From Dehalococcoidia bacterium UBA3254 (GTDB lineage Bacteria > Chloroflexota > Dehalococcoidia > Dehalococcoidales > UBA3254), in the NCBI GenBank assembly GCA_002362735.1, contig DEUU01000075.1, positions 1 to 10,368 of the forward strand: a DNA stretch of 10,368 nucleotides, read 5' to 3'. How positions within the stretch are numbered: position 1 is the stretch's first letter; every line of letters starts with the position of its first letter. Shown in pieces: positions 1 to 6,089 of this stretch. Under the pieces are notes generated by a model that was not told the origin of the DNA, searched no databases, and saw nothing but the letters and a program-made list of their open reading frames with translations. A program made the translations under genes and the position numbers.

Positions 1-1121
1 AGAATACGGTTTTCATTCAAGTATTTTTCATACAACGGCGTATTTCCGAAAGGTACCGGAATATTAAAATTCGGCATCACGAAGGGAACTCGTGAAGAAA
101 ATTCACTAGTTAGCTGTATGGGCTCATCTCCCCTATCGACATCCAGGCCAAAGATGAAATTAGCTTGAATTCCGGACACATACGGACGAATGTTATTAAA
201 CTGCGCTATTACTTTATCCAGCTTTTCTCGAGGGCTGCTTTGAGAGCCTGCTCCGACCTTGTTGGAATACGACATCCAGGATTCGACGCCGGGAATTATA
301 TAAAACTTCCCCATATTTTTTAGTCGTTCCAACCTGGAGCCATGCAGAACAGAGAGTGAACTTTCCATGATATAAGTGTTACGGTTGCGATTGGGTATCT
401 TTTCCAATACATTAAATACCTGCTCGAATTTAACGGCGAAGTTGGGGTCGTGCAAACCTATTAACACTCCTGGGAAATTTTTAATTATATAACGCATGTC
501 GGCTTCCAGTTGGTCCAGGGGTAAAAGGACATAAGGATTATTCCAATCAATGCAGAAGTCACAGGAATTCGGACAACCGGTGCTGGTTATTAAAGGGATC
601 GAGGTAAAAGAATATGGCCGGCCTCTCAGGAAGGTGGAGGCACGGATTTCCGGCATCCGTTCTTCGACGCCAGGAATACTTTGCAACGGGCGTCCGCTGG
701 CCAGGATTTGGCCTCTAGGCTTATCCCTTAATATCTCAGTGATCAGAGTCTTGTCGCAATCGCCTACCACGATATCAAAGAAACGCAGGCAATCTTCAGG
801 AAATTGTTTGGCATGAGGACCACCTAAGACCGTAAGCGTTTTCTCCCGGCGATACAGTTTCGCCAGCGCATAAGCCAGGGAGCTGGCCTGTGTGTAGGTA
901 GAAATAAACACCACATCCAAGTCTTCAGGCAGTAGTGTTTTAGGGTCCCGATTGCCGAAATAAGTGGCATAAAAGACCTCATGTCCCAGATTGCGGCACC
1001 AGACGCTGATCGCCTGCGGCATAATACTGGCGTACTGTTTGGTAACCAGATAGTTATAGGCTGCATGGTTCCAACCTTCGGTAGCCCCGGCACTCATTAT
1101 TTCCAGAATTCCGATGCGCAT
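1..1121 (-). CDS. B12-binding radical SAM protein, C-terminus cut off by the window edge
   Basis: An uninterrupted frame of 373 codons runs leftward off the window from an ATG at 1121, with a modest AGGA upstream. Residues 1 to about 135 look like a cobalamin-binding Rossmann domain, including the strand-loop GGPHAKQFPE near residues 100-109. The radical SAM cluster motif CPNSCDFC follows, with cysteines 183, 187 and 190 (CX3CX2C) expected to bind the [4Fe-4S] cluster that cleaves S-adenosylmethionine. The family includes methylases and ring-forming enzymes; nothing here fixes the substrate. A small gene lies 74 bases upstream. The predicted role is a cytoplasmic, oxygen-sensitive radical enzyme, possibly a cobalamin-dependent methyltransferase. 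Family assignment is confident; the specific reaction is unknown. Confidence 0.9.
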   Translation of the reverse strand, partial: MRIGILEIMSAGATEGWNHAAYNYLVTKQYASIMPQAISVWCRNLGHEVFYATYFGNRDPKTLLPEDLDVVFISTYTQASSLAYALAKLYRREKTLTVLGGPHAKQFPEDCLRFFDIVVGDCDKTLITEILRDKPRGQILASGRPLQSIPGVEERMPEIRASTFLRGRPYSFTSIPLITSTGCPNSCDFCIDWNNPYVLLPLDQLEADMRYIIKNFPGVLIGLHDPNFAVKFEQVFNVLEKIPNRNRNTYIMESSLSVLHGSRLERLKNMGKFYIIPGVESWMSYSNKVGAGSQSSPREKLDKVIAQFNNIRPYVSGIQANFIFGLDVDRGDEPIQLTSEFSSRVPFVMPNFNIPVPFGNTPLYEKYLNENRI

Positions 1122-1135
1122 ATTTTTATATCCTA

Positions 1136-1165
1136 ATTATAGATTTTACCCGGATTTTATGGCTA
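1136..1165 (-). promoter_or_regulatory. Candidate sigma-70 promoter for the radical SAM gene
   Basis: On the minus strand a perfect TATAAT (1136-1141) lies 18 bases from TAGCCA (1160-1165), which matches 4 of 6 bases of TTGACA. The -10 box ends only 14 bases before the ATG, so the leader would be very short, close to leaderless, and the weak AGGA would sit at its extreme 5' end. This was read by eye. The upstream 80-residue gene could instead provide the transcript. Confidence 0.35.
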
Positions 1166-1181
1166 AACTATAAGGTTTAGC
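1162..1181. promoter_or_regulatory. Inverted repeat overlapping the candidate -35 box
   Basis: GCTAAAC (1162-1168) and GTTTAGC (1175-1181) form a perfect 7-bp inverted repeat around TATAAG. It overlaps the candidate -35 element of the radical SAM gene and lies just after the end of the 80-residue gene. There is no U-run on the minus strand after it, so an intrinsic terminator is unlikely. An operator is possible, or a hairpin in the shared transcript. Confidence 0.35.
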
Positions 1182-1195
1182 GAACTTTAAAGACC

Positions 1196-1438
1196 TTAGA
1201 GAGAAGCACTATAAAGCTTCATATAAGCCCTGCGCAGTCTCTTGTTAGTATCGTTGAGTTTAAGCCAGGCTGCATCAATCTCTTTCAATGCCAATGAGCC
1301 AAATCTGGCTTCGGAGTTAGCTGATTCTCCTGAGGCGAAACGCTTAATTACCAGGTAATAAAATGTATTCGCCTGTTCATCTGCCGTAATAGCTCTATAG
1401 ATTTCCCGTTCTGCGGCTTCTCGGCCTGGCTGGTTCAT
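1196..1438 (-). CDS. Small charged protein of unknown function (80 aa)
   Basis: An 80-residue protein, rich in Glu, Arg, Lys and Ala and without cysteine, membrane segment or signal peptide. A good ribosome-binding site (TTGGAAG) lies seven bases before the ATG, which supports a real gene. The pattern of charged and hydrophobic residues suggests mostly alpha-helix. The start codon overlaps the TGA of a short frame ending in MKTLEDFA (ATGA overlap), which suggests translational coupling to something upstream. The radical SAM gene follows after 74 bases, perhaps in the same transcript. I do not recognise the family. Confidence 0.6.
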   Translation of the reverse strand: MNQPGREAAEREIYRAITADEQANTFYYLVIKRFASGESANSEARFGSLALKEIDAAWLKLNDTNKRLRRAYMKLYSASL

Positions 1439-1522
1439 GCGAAATCTTCCAATGTTTTCATATGTTTAATCACTTTTTTATGGCTCAAATTGCATGGCTG
1501 CGGGCTCAAGCAGATTGCAAGG

Positions 1523-1717
1523 CTATCTACTTACCTCTGTTTTAGGCCATCTGGAGCCGGTTGTATTTACCTGTTTGCAATAGTTGCAATATTTACAGGT
1601 CATTTGTTGACTATGGATTATCCAATAGTGGGCTCCGCTTGGACTTTTATTACACTTCCAGCGGTCGGATTCGATAAATTCCCTGTTTTCGGACACCTTC
1701 ATCGAACTATATCCCAT
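1523..1717 (-). CDS. Small zinc-finger-like protein (64 aa), possibly frameshifted at its C-terminus
   Basis: The 64-residue product carries Cys22, a SPSGAHYW segment (residues 25-32) and CKYCNYC (cysteines 41, 44 and 47). This spacing and the SGAHYW...CKYC pattern look like small zinc-binding proteins I recall from Chloroflexota and archaea; that resemblance is from memory. The ATG at 1717 was chosen because AAGGAAG lies at correct spacing before it, whereas the GTG at 1723 abuts that site. After the TAG at 1523 the +1 frame stays open for about 30 codons and ends exactly in the ATGA overlap with the next gene. A single-base indel may therefore have cut off the true C-terminus. A nucleic-acid-binding role is plausible but inferred. 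Confidence 0.55.
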   Translation of the reverse strand: MGYSSMKVSENREFIESDRWKCNKSPSGAHYWIIHSQQMTCKYCNYCKQVNTTGSRWPKTEVSR

Positions 1718-2197
1718 ACGCACTTCCTTCTCGATTCTCCCATTAAATATAATCCTTGAGATGTACCGGTTTATCTTAGGATCGGGCTAGGCCAGTATGT
1801 CGGTTGCGTTAGCAGGATTGCGGGAACTGGTACGATCACGTCTTGAGAGGAATTACTTTGAGCGGCTTATGGATGACTCGCTTGCATACCGTTTATTTAC
1901 TTGCAGTCATCAGGACATCATTAAGGCAAAACATCAAAGATCACAAGACAATCTTAGTGGAAACCATGCTCTAACTCTACTCTGATATTCCCCAATTTAC
2001 AAATATGAGCTATTTTAAGTTTTGCTATAGGCCTCAAATATAAGCCGTATTGAGATCGCATTTGCAATCCATCCATTTAAAGAGTATCGTTACAAGGTGG
2101 TTTGATTTAGGTTTATCTCGTACTAAGCCTTTTTTACATTAAAAAGCATTGGATGACCCCAAGTTAAGCCAGCTCCAGACGTATGGGAGGTCATTCA
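1718..2197. other. Gene-poor divergent intergenic region
   Basis: This 480-base stretch separates the leftward group from the rightward zinc-ribbon gene. It holds a 62-codon plus-strand frame at 1797-1985 with no ribosome-binding site and no recognisable motif, and a 40-codon minus-strand frame near 1957-2079, also without one. Neither is convincing. Promoters for both directions should lie here, but I found no clear -35/-10 pair. It may be decayed coding DNA. Confidence 0.5.
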
Positions 2198-2482
2198 ATG
2201 ACTTTCGCTGAAAAATTCCTCTACTGTAACGACTGCAAGAAACAATTTATCTTTTCAGTTGAAGAGCAAGAATTCCATGCTTCTCAGGGCTTTCCCAATG
2301 TGCCCAAGGTTTGTCCCTCCTGTCGCCAGACTAAGAGAAACGAGCGTATCCGAGAAACAAACGCCAGTGAGGACTTCATGTCAGGCAGTCCAGTGTTTCC
2401 GGTAACCTGTACTCAATGCGGTAAAGCTACTCGGTTACCGTTTCTACCCCGTCAAAACGAGCAAGTCTATTACAGCAATTGA
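2198..2482 (+). CDS. Zinc-ribbon protein lacking its last CxxC (94 aa)
   Basis: A paralogue of the proteins at 7834-8142 and 10088-10368. The N-terminal part matches the probable zinc-ribbon family (zf-trcl type): CNDC at residues 10-13, a VEEQEF segment near 21-26, and CPSC at 39-42. A second ribbon begins with CTQC at 71-74. In the relatives this second ribbon is closed by VYC-x-x-C; here it reads VYYSN and then TGA, so the first closing cysteine is Tyr and the second is a stop. The start at 2198 is preferred over the ATG at 2183 because GGGAGGTCATTC precedes it, nearly identical to the leader of the 7834-8142 paralogue. Binding to nucleic acid or ribosome is inferred. It may work with one intact ribbon only or be decaying. 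Confidence 0.8.
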   Translation: MTFAEKFLYCNDCKKQFIFSVEEQEFHASQGFPNVPKVCPSCRQTKRNERIRETNASEDFMSGSPVFPVTCTQCGKATRLPFLPRQNEQVYYSN

Positions 2483-2641
2483 TTTATAAAAAGCAGGTCA
2501 GACAAATAGTATCAGATAACGACAGGTATACCCAATTTGATTAATGACATGGGTTTATGAAATATAGATCGTCTATCTATCCATCTTAGTTCAGGTCTAT
2601 TTTACGATGTGGATGTGAGAATTAAAAAACAGGAGGCGGTA

Positions 2642-2791
2642 ATGAAACGGACATATGGGGCAAAAGAGCTTTTAACCCGGGCTAAGAACGAGGCTAAGAA
2701 AAGGAATAAACGGAGGATTAAGAGACTGGACAAGAGGCATGGCAAGAATTTGGTCGGAGCAATTGGGGCTTCTCCAGCAGCGTCTGCGTAA
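2642..2791 (+). CDS. Very basic small protein of unknown function (49 aa)
   Basis: The ATG at 2642 has an ideal ribosome-binding site, AGGAGG five bases upstream, which argues strongly for translation; the in-frame ATG at 2609 has none. Residues 2-35 contain 16 Lys/Arg against three acidic residues, arranged as a likely amphipathic basic helix, followed by a small neutral Gly/Ala/Ser tail. This composition fits an RNA- or DNA-binding or ribosome-associated peptide. I do not recognise a named family. It stands alone, 159 bases after the zinc-ribbon gene and before a gene-poor stretch. There are no cysteines or membrane segments. Confidence 0.6.
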   Translation: MKRTYGAKELLTRAKNEAKKRNKRRIKRLDKRHGKNLVGAIGASPAASA

Positions 2792-2812
2792 ATTCACAAG
2801 CTGGGTGCCTAA

Positions 2813-2847
2813 GGTAAAGCTTTATCACTTATTTTCTTCGCTTTACC
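2813..2847 (+). terminator. Possible hairpin terminator after the basic small protein
   Basis: GGTAAAGC (2813-2820) pairs perfectly with GCTTTACC (2840-2847) around a 19-base loop, 21 bases after the stop codon. The following bases (GCTATTAGCGATTATTTC) are only moderately T-rich, so termination would be weak. The hairpin is real in the sequence; its function is a guess. Confidence 0.3.
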
Positions 2848-2895
2848 GCTATTAGCGATTATTTCTGAGGCCGCATAAATAGAATCTTCTACCCC

Positions 2896-3030
2896 TTATC
2901 TCGCATTTTCCCAGGATAGGATTTTCCAGAACCAGAAGCCATGTTTGCATCCGGGACAAATGACTTTCGCGGTAATATCGGAACTTAGTATTTTGCCTTT
3001 TACCAGTCTCTTGCATTTGGTGCAATATGT
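2896..3030 (-). pseudogene. Decayed CxxC-CxxC zinc-ribbon fragment
   Basis: A 44-codon minus-strand frame encodes YCTKCKRL, 18 residues and then CPGCKHGFWFW, ending at a TAA. This is the layout of small two-CxxC zinc ribbons such as Com-like proteins. The frame has no ATG, GTG or TTG before its first cysteine and begins directly after an in-frame TAA. An ATG at 3041 (MISK) would join it if one base were inserted near 3031-3032, but that ATG has no ribosome-binding site. Most likely a frameshifted relic; a sequencing or assembly error is the alternative. Confidence 0.5.
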
Positions 3031-3127
3031 TTACTTATCATTCTACGGGTGTTTTTAGTATTCTCGAAGAACTTACCATATGATTAATAGCCATCGTCTT
3101 TTTATTAGAGAATCTTACCATTAAAAC

Positions 3128-3161
3128 AGGAGGATTGCTCTAAATGCCAGAGGTTGGTTAG
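3128..3161 (+). promoter_or_regulatory. Orphan strong ribosome-binding site with five-codon frame
   Basis: AGGAGG (3128-3133) is followed after ten bases by ATG (3144) and only four further sense codons (Pro, Glu, Val, Gly) before TAG. The surrounding AAAACAGGAGG matches the leaders of the 49-residue gene and the RRM gene starting at 6443; the RRM leader even has the same ten-base spacing. It may be the start of a destroyed gene or a minimal leader peptide. Confidence 0.4.
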
Positions 3162-3441
3162 GGGATAAGCGCAAGGTTCAAACAATAATATTCAGATCTT
3201 CTTTACCGTGTGCCAGCAGCGTCTTTGGTTCCGTGGGAGTCTTTTCTGGAGAAGAACAGGCAAAGATTTGGAAGTGTCTTCATAATCAAACTAATAGCAC
3301 AATGCAGATTGTCGAAAGAATCAAAGGAAACTTATATCAGCCGTCATTGATATCTCTTTGATATTAATCATTTAGCCCACGAAGTTCAGGTTGATCCGGG
3401 TTCTTTAAAATAACAACATCAAAAAATAAGAGGAGAGTAAT

Positions 3442-3654
3442 ATGGGAACAGCAATTGAGTATCAGAAGTTAATGACGGAGATTGTTTACATCAACATTCC
3501 TGGTCCGGCCGAACCAACCCCGAGTATGAGCGGTGGTGAACTTCTCCATGGCTTCCTGGCTGAGTTACATAAAGCACCTAATTCAGAAACCAGAAACTAT
3601 ATCAATTCTCTATGTCTGAGATGGAATGTTCATTACCGGGAAGCCAGAGGATAG
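3442..3654 (+). CDS. Small protein of unknown function upstream of the sigma factor (70 aa)
   Basis: A 70-residue soluble protein without cysteine pairs, membrane segment or a family I recognise. The first half has a hydrophobic stretch (EIVYINIPGP, residues 13-22), then a Pro/Ser-rich turn, then a helix-like part (GGELLHGFLAELHKA) and an Arg-rich end. A strong GAGGAG six bases before the ATG supports translation. It lies 201 bases before the sigma factor, same strand, so co-transcription is possible. The downstream spacer stays open in two plus-strand frames, so the protein may once have been longer. A sigma-factor partner is conceivable but unsupported. Confidence 0.5.
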   Translation: MGTAIEYQKLMTEIVYINIPGPAEPTPSMSGGELLHGFLAELHKAPNSETRNYINSLCLRWNVHYREARG

Positions 3655-3809
3655 ACGCAGATAATACGGCTCTCAACTCAAGGCTGTCACCGGCATCTAA
3701 TGGCAATGCCAGGGTTGTCATCAAGAATGGTAAAAACTTCGGATTCCTTATTTTACTGGAAGTTGTCAGCCAGATTGAGACTCAGCCAAATTCTCGGGAA
3801 AGAAATTGA
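3612..3809 (+). CDS. Doubtful overlapping frame before the sigma factor (65 aa)
   Basis: This frame overlaps the end of the 70-residue gene by 43 bases in another phase. Its C-terminal half (residues around 30-55) alternates hydrophobic and polar residues as a real beta-rich protein might. There is no clear ribosome-binding site before its ATG. It could be the displaced C-terminus of the upstream gene after a frameshift, or chance. Low confidence; I know of no relative. Confidence 0.2.
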   Translation: MSEMECSLPGSQRIDADNTALNSRLSPASNGNARVVIKNGKNFGFLILLEVVSQIETQPNSRERN

Positions 3810-3855
3810 ACGAAATGAAAAAGATTTTTGCCTGTGGTGTTTAGCGAGGTGAAGG

Positions 3856-5367
3856 ATGAAAATTAAAGAGAAAATCAAAGCCGGGCTCCCAGATAAAGAT
3901 GTGAGCGACAAAGAAGCCTCAGACTTTGATTTCCCGGGACCAGACCTTAAGGAAGAGCCGGAAATTTCACCTGAACCATCTGACATAATGGAAGAAGAAG
4001 AGGTTTGTGATTCAGTGGAAACGGAAGTTACGCGCGATGTAGATCAAGCGCCTAAAGAAATAGAGATATCCCTGAATCAATCGAGGGACTACGAGGTAGT
4101 CGATGACATGGTCCACACCTATCTTCATGAGATTGGCCGTGTCAAACTGCTAACCGCTGAGGAGGAAAGATCGTTAGCTCGACAGAGGGAGAATGGCAAG
4201 AAGATCAGAAAAATAAAAAATGATTGGCTAAAGAAATATCTTAGATCTCCCTCAGCCACTGAAATAATGCAGGTCATAGTCAATGACCTTTTCCAGGCTA
4301 CTCCGGTTATCGATCTGATAAACCAGAGGCTTAATTTGGGTTGCACGTCTACCCTGGCCTCTCTGTCGTCTCAAGCCTTTAAAAATGCTATCGATGGTTC
4401 AATAAACCCGGAACTTATACAAGATATAGCCTGTAAAATGGGAATACCGCTACTCGAGACAGAACAAATAATCGTTAATCTGTCAGTAAATATTAATCTA
4501 TTGCCTGAACCAGTCCTCGGTATTGTCAAAGATCGTAGCTGGCATGATTTTGCTGAACTGGCAGAAGGAGCGGTTTATCTGGATTTTATCCAGATTCAAG
4601 GAGATCTCCTTCAAACCTTCTTTGATAATATTGAAACGAATTCTGAGCGAGCCAAGAATCATCTGATCGAAGCTAACCTGCGCCTGGTAGTCGCCATCGC
4701 CAAGAAACATATTGGACGAGGCATGTCCCTTCTTGACTTAATTCAAGAGGGAAACCTTGGTCTCACCCGTGCGGTAGATAAATTTGACCATCATAAAGGC
4801 TATAAATTCAGCACTTATGCCACCTGGTGGATTCGCCAAGGGATAACCCGTGGTATCGCTGACCAGTCTCGTACCATCCGAATGCCGGTGCATATGGGAG
4901 AGGTTATCAGAAAGCTGCTTAAGGCGAGGAGTCGCCTGATTTCGGATAATGGCATCCAGCCTACCACAAAGGAAATCGGGCGCGAGATAGACCTGGATGC
5001 TGAGAAAGTCGAGGAGATAATTAAGGTCTCGCAGTTGCCTATATCTCTGGAATCACCCATTAACAATGAAGAAGATAGCCATCTCAGCGATTTTATTGAG
5101 GACCGCAATGCGATGTCCCCGGTTGATATTGCCTCTCGTCAATTTCTCAAAGAGCAGGTTGAGGAGGTTCTCGGTACTCTTAGTCCCCGGGAACATCGCG
5201 TGCTGCAGCTCAGGTTCGGGCTTGAGGATGGACGGAGTCGCACCCTGGAGGAGGTAGGACAGGAGTTCAACGTAACCCGGGAGCGTATCCGACAGATAGA
5301 AGCTAAAGCTATACGAAAGTTGCGCCATCCCAGCCGCAGCCGCAAGCTAAAAGACTATCTGGAATAA
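3856..5367 (+). CDS. rpoD: RpoD/SigA-type RNA polymerase sigma factor (503 aa)
   Basis: A sigma-70 protein that directs RNA polymerase to -10/-35 promoters. The first 80 residues are acidic. Region 1.2 spans about residues 84-115 ([15 protein letters not shown]). Region 2 (about 263-345) has [36 protein letters not shown] and IRMPVH. Region 3 follows to about 425, and region 4 (about 437-495) contains the helix-turn-helix [21 protein letters not shown]. All hallmarks of the primary group are present. Between regions 1.2 and 2 lies an insert of about 145 residues (116-262), comparable in place to the non-conserved region of some primary sigmas. GAGGTG lies four bases from the ATG. Whether this is the only primary sigma or a close group 2 copy cannot be told from one window, so the symbol is tentative. 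Confidence 0.93.
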   Translation: MKIKEKIKAGLPDKDVSDKEASDFDFPGPDLKEEPEISPEPSDIMEEEEVCDSVETEVTRDVDQAPKEIEISLNQSRDYEVVDDMVHTYLHEIGRVKLLTAEEERSLARQRENGKKIRKIKNDWLKKYLRSPSATEIMQVIVNDLFQATPVIDLINQRLNLGCTSTLASLSSQAFKNAIDGSINPELIQDIACKMGIPLLETEQIIVNLSVNINLLPEPVLGIVKDRSWHDFAELAEGAVYLDFIQIQGDLLQTFFDNIETNSERAKNHLIEANLRLVVAIAKKHIGRGMSLLDLIQEGNLGLTRAVDKFDHHKGYKFSTYATWWIRQGITRGIADQSRTIRMPVHMGEVIRKLLKARSRLISDNGIQPTTKEIGREIDLDAEKVEEIIKVSQLPISLESPINNEEDSHLSDFIEDRNAMSPVDIASRQFLKEQVEEVLGTLSPREHRVLQLRFGLEDGRSRTLEEVGQEFNVTRERIRQIEAKAIRKLRHPSRSRKLKDYLE

Positions 5368-5418
5368 TCACCGGGACCCACAACATGTAATACCACGTGC
5401 CGGGTTATCGGTATTTAA

Positions 5419-5562
5419 ATGATCAATCCTGCTTATAGTATATGGTTATTCCCATTTTTTACATGGGCTATTTCATCAATCGTTACTGGTGTTCTTTATC
5501 ACACGCTATTTATCCGAGAGGTTCAGCGTATTGAAATTAATAAGCTAGCAAAACAGGCTTAA
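5419..5562 (+). CDS. Probable small single-pass membrane protein (47 aa)
   Basis: Forty-seven codons from ATG to TAA. Residues 8-32 are hydrophobic and aromatic (Trp9, Phe11, Phe13, Phe14, Trp16, Tyr27), followed by a charged tail beginning REVQRIEINK. This is the layout of a small anchored membrane peptide. It lies 51 bases after the sigma factor on the same strand. Its TAA (5560-5562) interlocks with the TAA of the convergent RRM gene in one TTAA. No clear ribosome-binding site is visible before the ATG, the main reason for doubt. No family recognised. Confidence 0.4.
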   Translation: MINPAYSIWLFPFFTWAISSIVTGVLYHTLFIREVQRIEINKLAKQA

Positions 5563-5900
5563 CATCTCCTCCATTTGCCTCCCCAGTATCTATTTTTCCG
5601 GCTAAATCCGGAAACTTTCGTTTCATCATTATTATCAGTATCATAGTTTCGAGTTAACGGGAGGGCCTTAATAATATCCAGTTGATGTCCTTTTATTGAT
5701 TTCCCCTGCAGTTGTTCGATGGCTGACTCTCCTTCTTGGATGGAGGGCATTTCGATATACCCGCAGTGGCGCCCCTGGCCGCTGCCGATATCCAGGTCAT
5801 TCATTAAAGTAACCGAAGTCACCTTACCGAACATAATAAATTCCAGGCGCAGCTCTTCCTCGGTTATCTCAGAAGATAAATTCCCGACGTAGATATTCAT
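5559..5900 (-). CDS. RRM-domain RNA-binding protein, divergent copy (113 aa)
   Basis: One RNA recognition motif, about residues 1-80. RNP2 is IYVGNL (3-8) with Tyr4 kept. RNP1 is RHCGYIEM (44-51), where the usual Gly-Phe after the basic residue is His-Cys; the second aromatic (Tyr48) is kept. The tail is polar and ends in an aromatic/basic cluster (RYWGGKWRRC) rather than a glycine-rich stretch. AAGGAG lies six bases before the ATG. It is a paralogue of the RRM protein at 6090-6443 and probably belongs to the same transcript, last after the helicase. It likely binds single-stranded RNA, but the RNP1 changes suggest altered affinity or target. Bacterial RRM proteins of this type are often linked to cold response. 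Confidence 0.88.
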   Translation of the reverse strand: MNIYVGNLSSEITEEELRLEFIMFGKVTSVTLMNDLDIGSGQGRHCGYIEMPSIQEGESAIEQLQGKSIKGHQLDIIKALPLTRNYDTDNNDETKVSGFSRKNRYWGGKWRRC

Positions 5901-5906
5901 CTGAAA

Positions 5907-5929
5907 CTCCTTCTTATTTCTAAAATAAG
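5907..5929 (-). promoter_or_regulatory. AU-rich hairpin abutting the ribosome-binding site of the divergent RRM gene
   Basis: On the minus strand CTTATTT (5929-5923) and AAATAAG (5919-5913) form a perfect 7-bp stem with a three-base loop. The AAGGAG site (5912-5907) starts on the next base. The stem has one G:C pair, so it should be weak and temperature-sensitive. It could tune ribosome access or mRNA decay; this is inference from position alone. Confidence 0.3.
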
Positions 5930-5943
5930 CCTCGGAGCAGAAA

Positions 5944-6069
5944 TTATTGGTTTTTCTCCTCTATCTTGGTCTTAACACAAGTTATTAATTCTCCCATATT
6001 AGAGATGGACTTTTGTCCTTTTGAGGATTCCCAGTTTAACTTAAGGAAGTTAGTCTTTCTTTGCTCCAA
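5944..6069 (-). CDS. Possible 41-residue peptide between the two RRM genes
   Basis: A frame from TTG at 6069 to TAA at 5944 encodes a charged soluble peptide (starting LEQRKTNFLK and ending KIEEKNQ) with one cysteine. A CGGAGA lies nine bases before the TTG. It fills most of the 189-base gap between the RRM genes, 20 bases after one and 43 bases before the other. The uncommon start codon and lack of a family make it tentative. An internal ATG would give a 17-residue version. Confidence 0.3.
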   Translation of the reverse strand: MEQRKTNFLKLNWESSKGQKSISNMGELITCVKTKIEEKNQ

Positions 6070-6089
6070 TAAACATTTTCTCCGTTTTA

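Larger units (their letters stand above)
2792..3441. other. Gene-poor stretch with remnants
   Basis: About 650 bases with no intact recognisable gene. It holds a possible terminator hairpin, a minus-strand zinc-ribbon fragment without a start codon, and a strong orphan ribosome-binding site followed by a five-codon frame (each listed separately). A roughly 50-codon open plus-strand stretch near 3195-3355 has no recognisable motif or ribosome-binding site. The impression is of decayed small genes. Confidence 0.5.

Noticed and set aside
824..1093. 89-codon minus-strand frame within the first radical SAM gene
   Set aside because: The other minus-strand frame is open over the whole region and carries the cobalamin domain and CX3CX2C motif.
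1490..1759. 89-codon plus-strand frame with a hydrophobic stretch
   Set aside because: It lies opposite the zinc-finger-like gene, has no ribosome-binding site and no recognisable motif, whereas the minus strand has both.
1797..1985. 62-codon plus-strand frame in the divergent region
   Set aside because: No ribosome-binding site, no family resemblance; not better than chance.
2480..2512. Selenocysteine at the TGA ending the 2198 zinc-ribbon gene
   Set aside because: The neighbouring ligand cysteine is also lost, and no convincing SECIS stem-loop follows; loss of the site is simpler.
3652..3850. TAG read-through (pyrrolysine) joining the 70-residue gene to the following open frame
   Set aside because: The downstream translation shows no recognisable protein, and nothing in the window points to pyrrolysine use.
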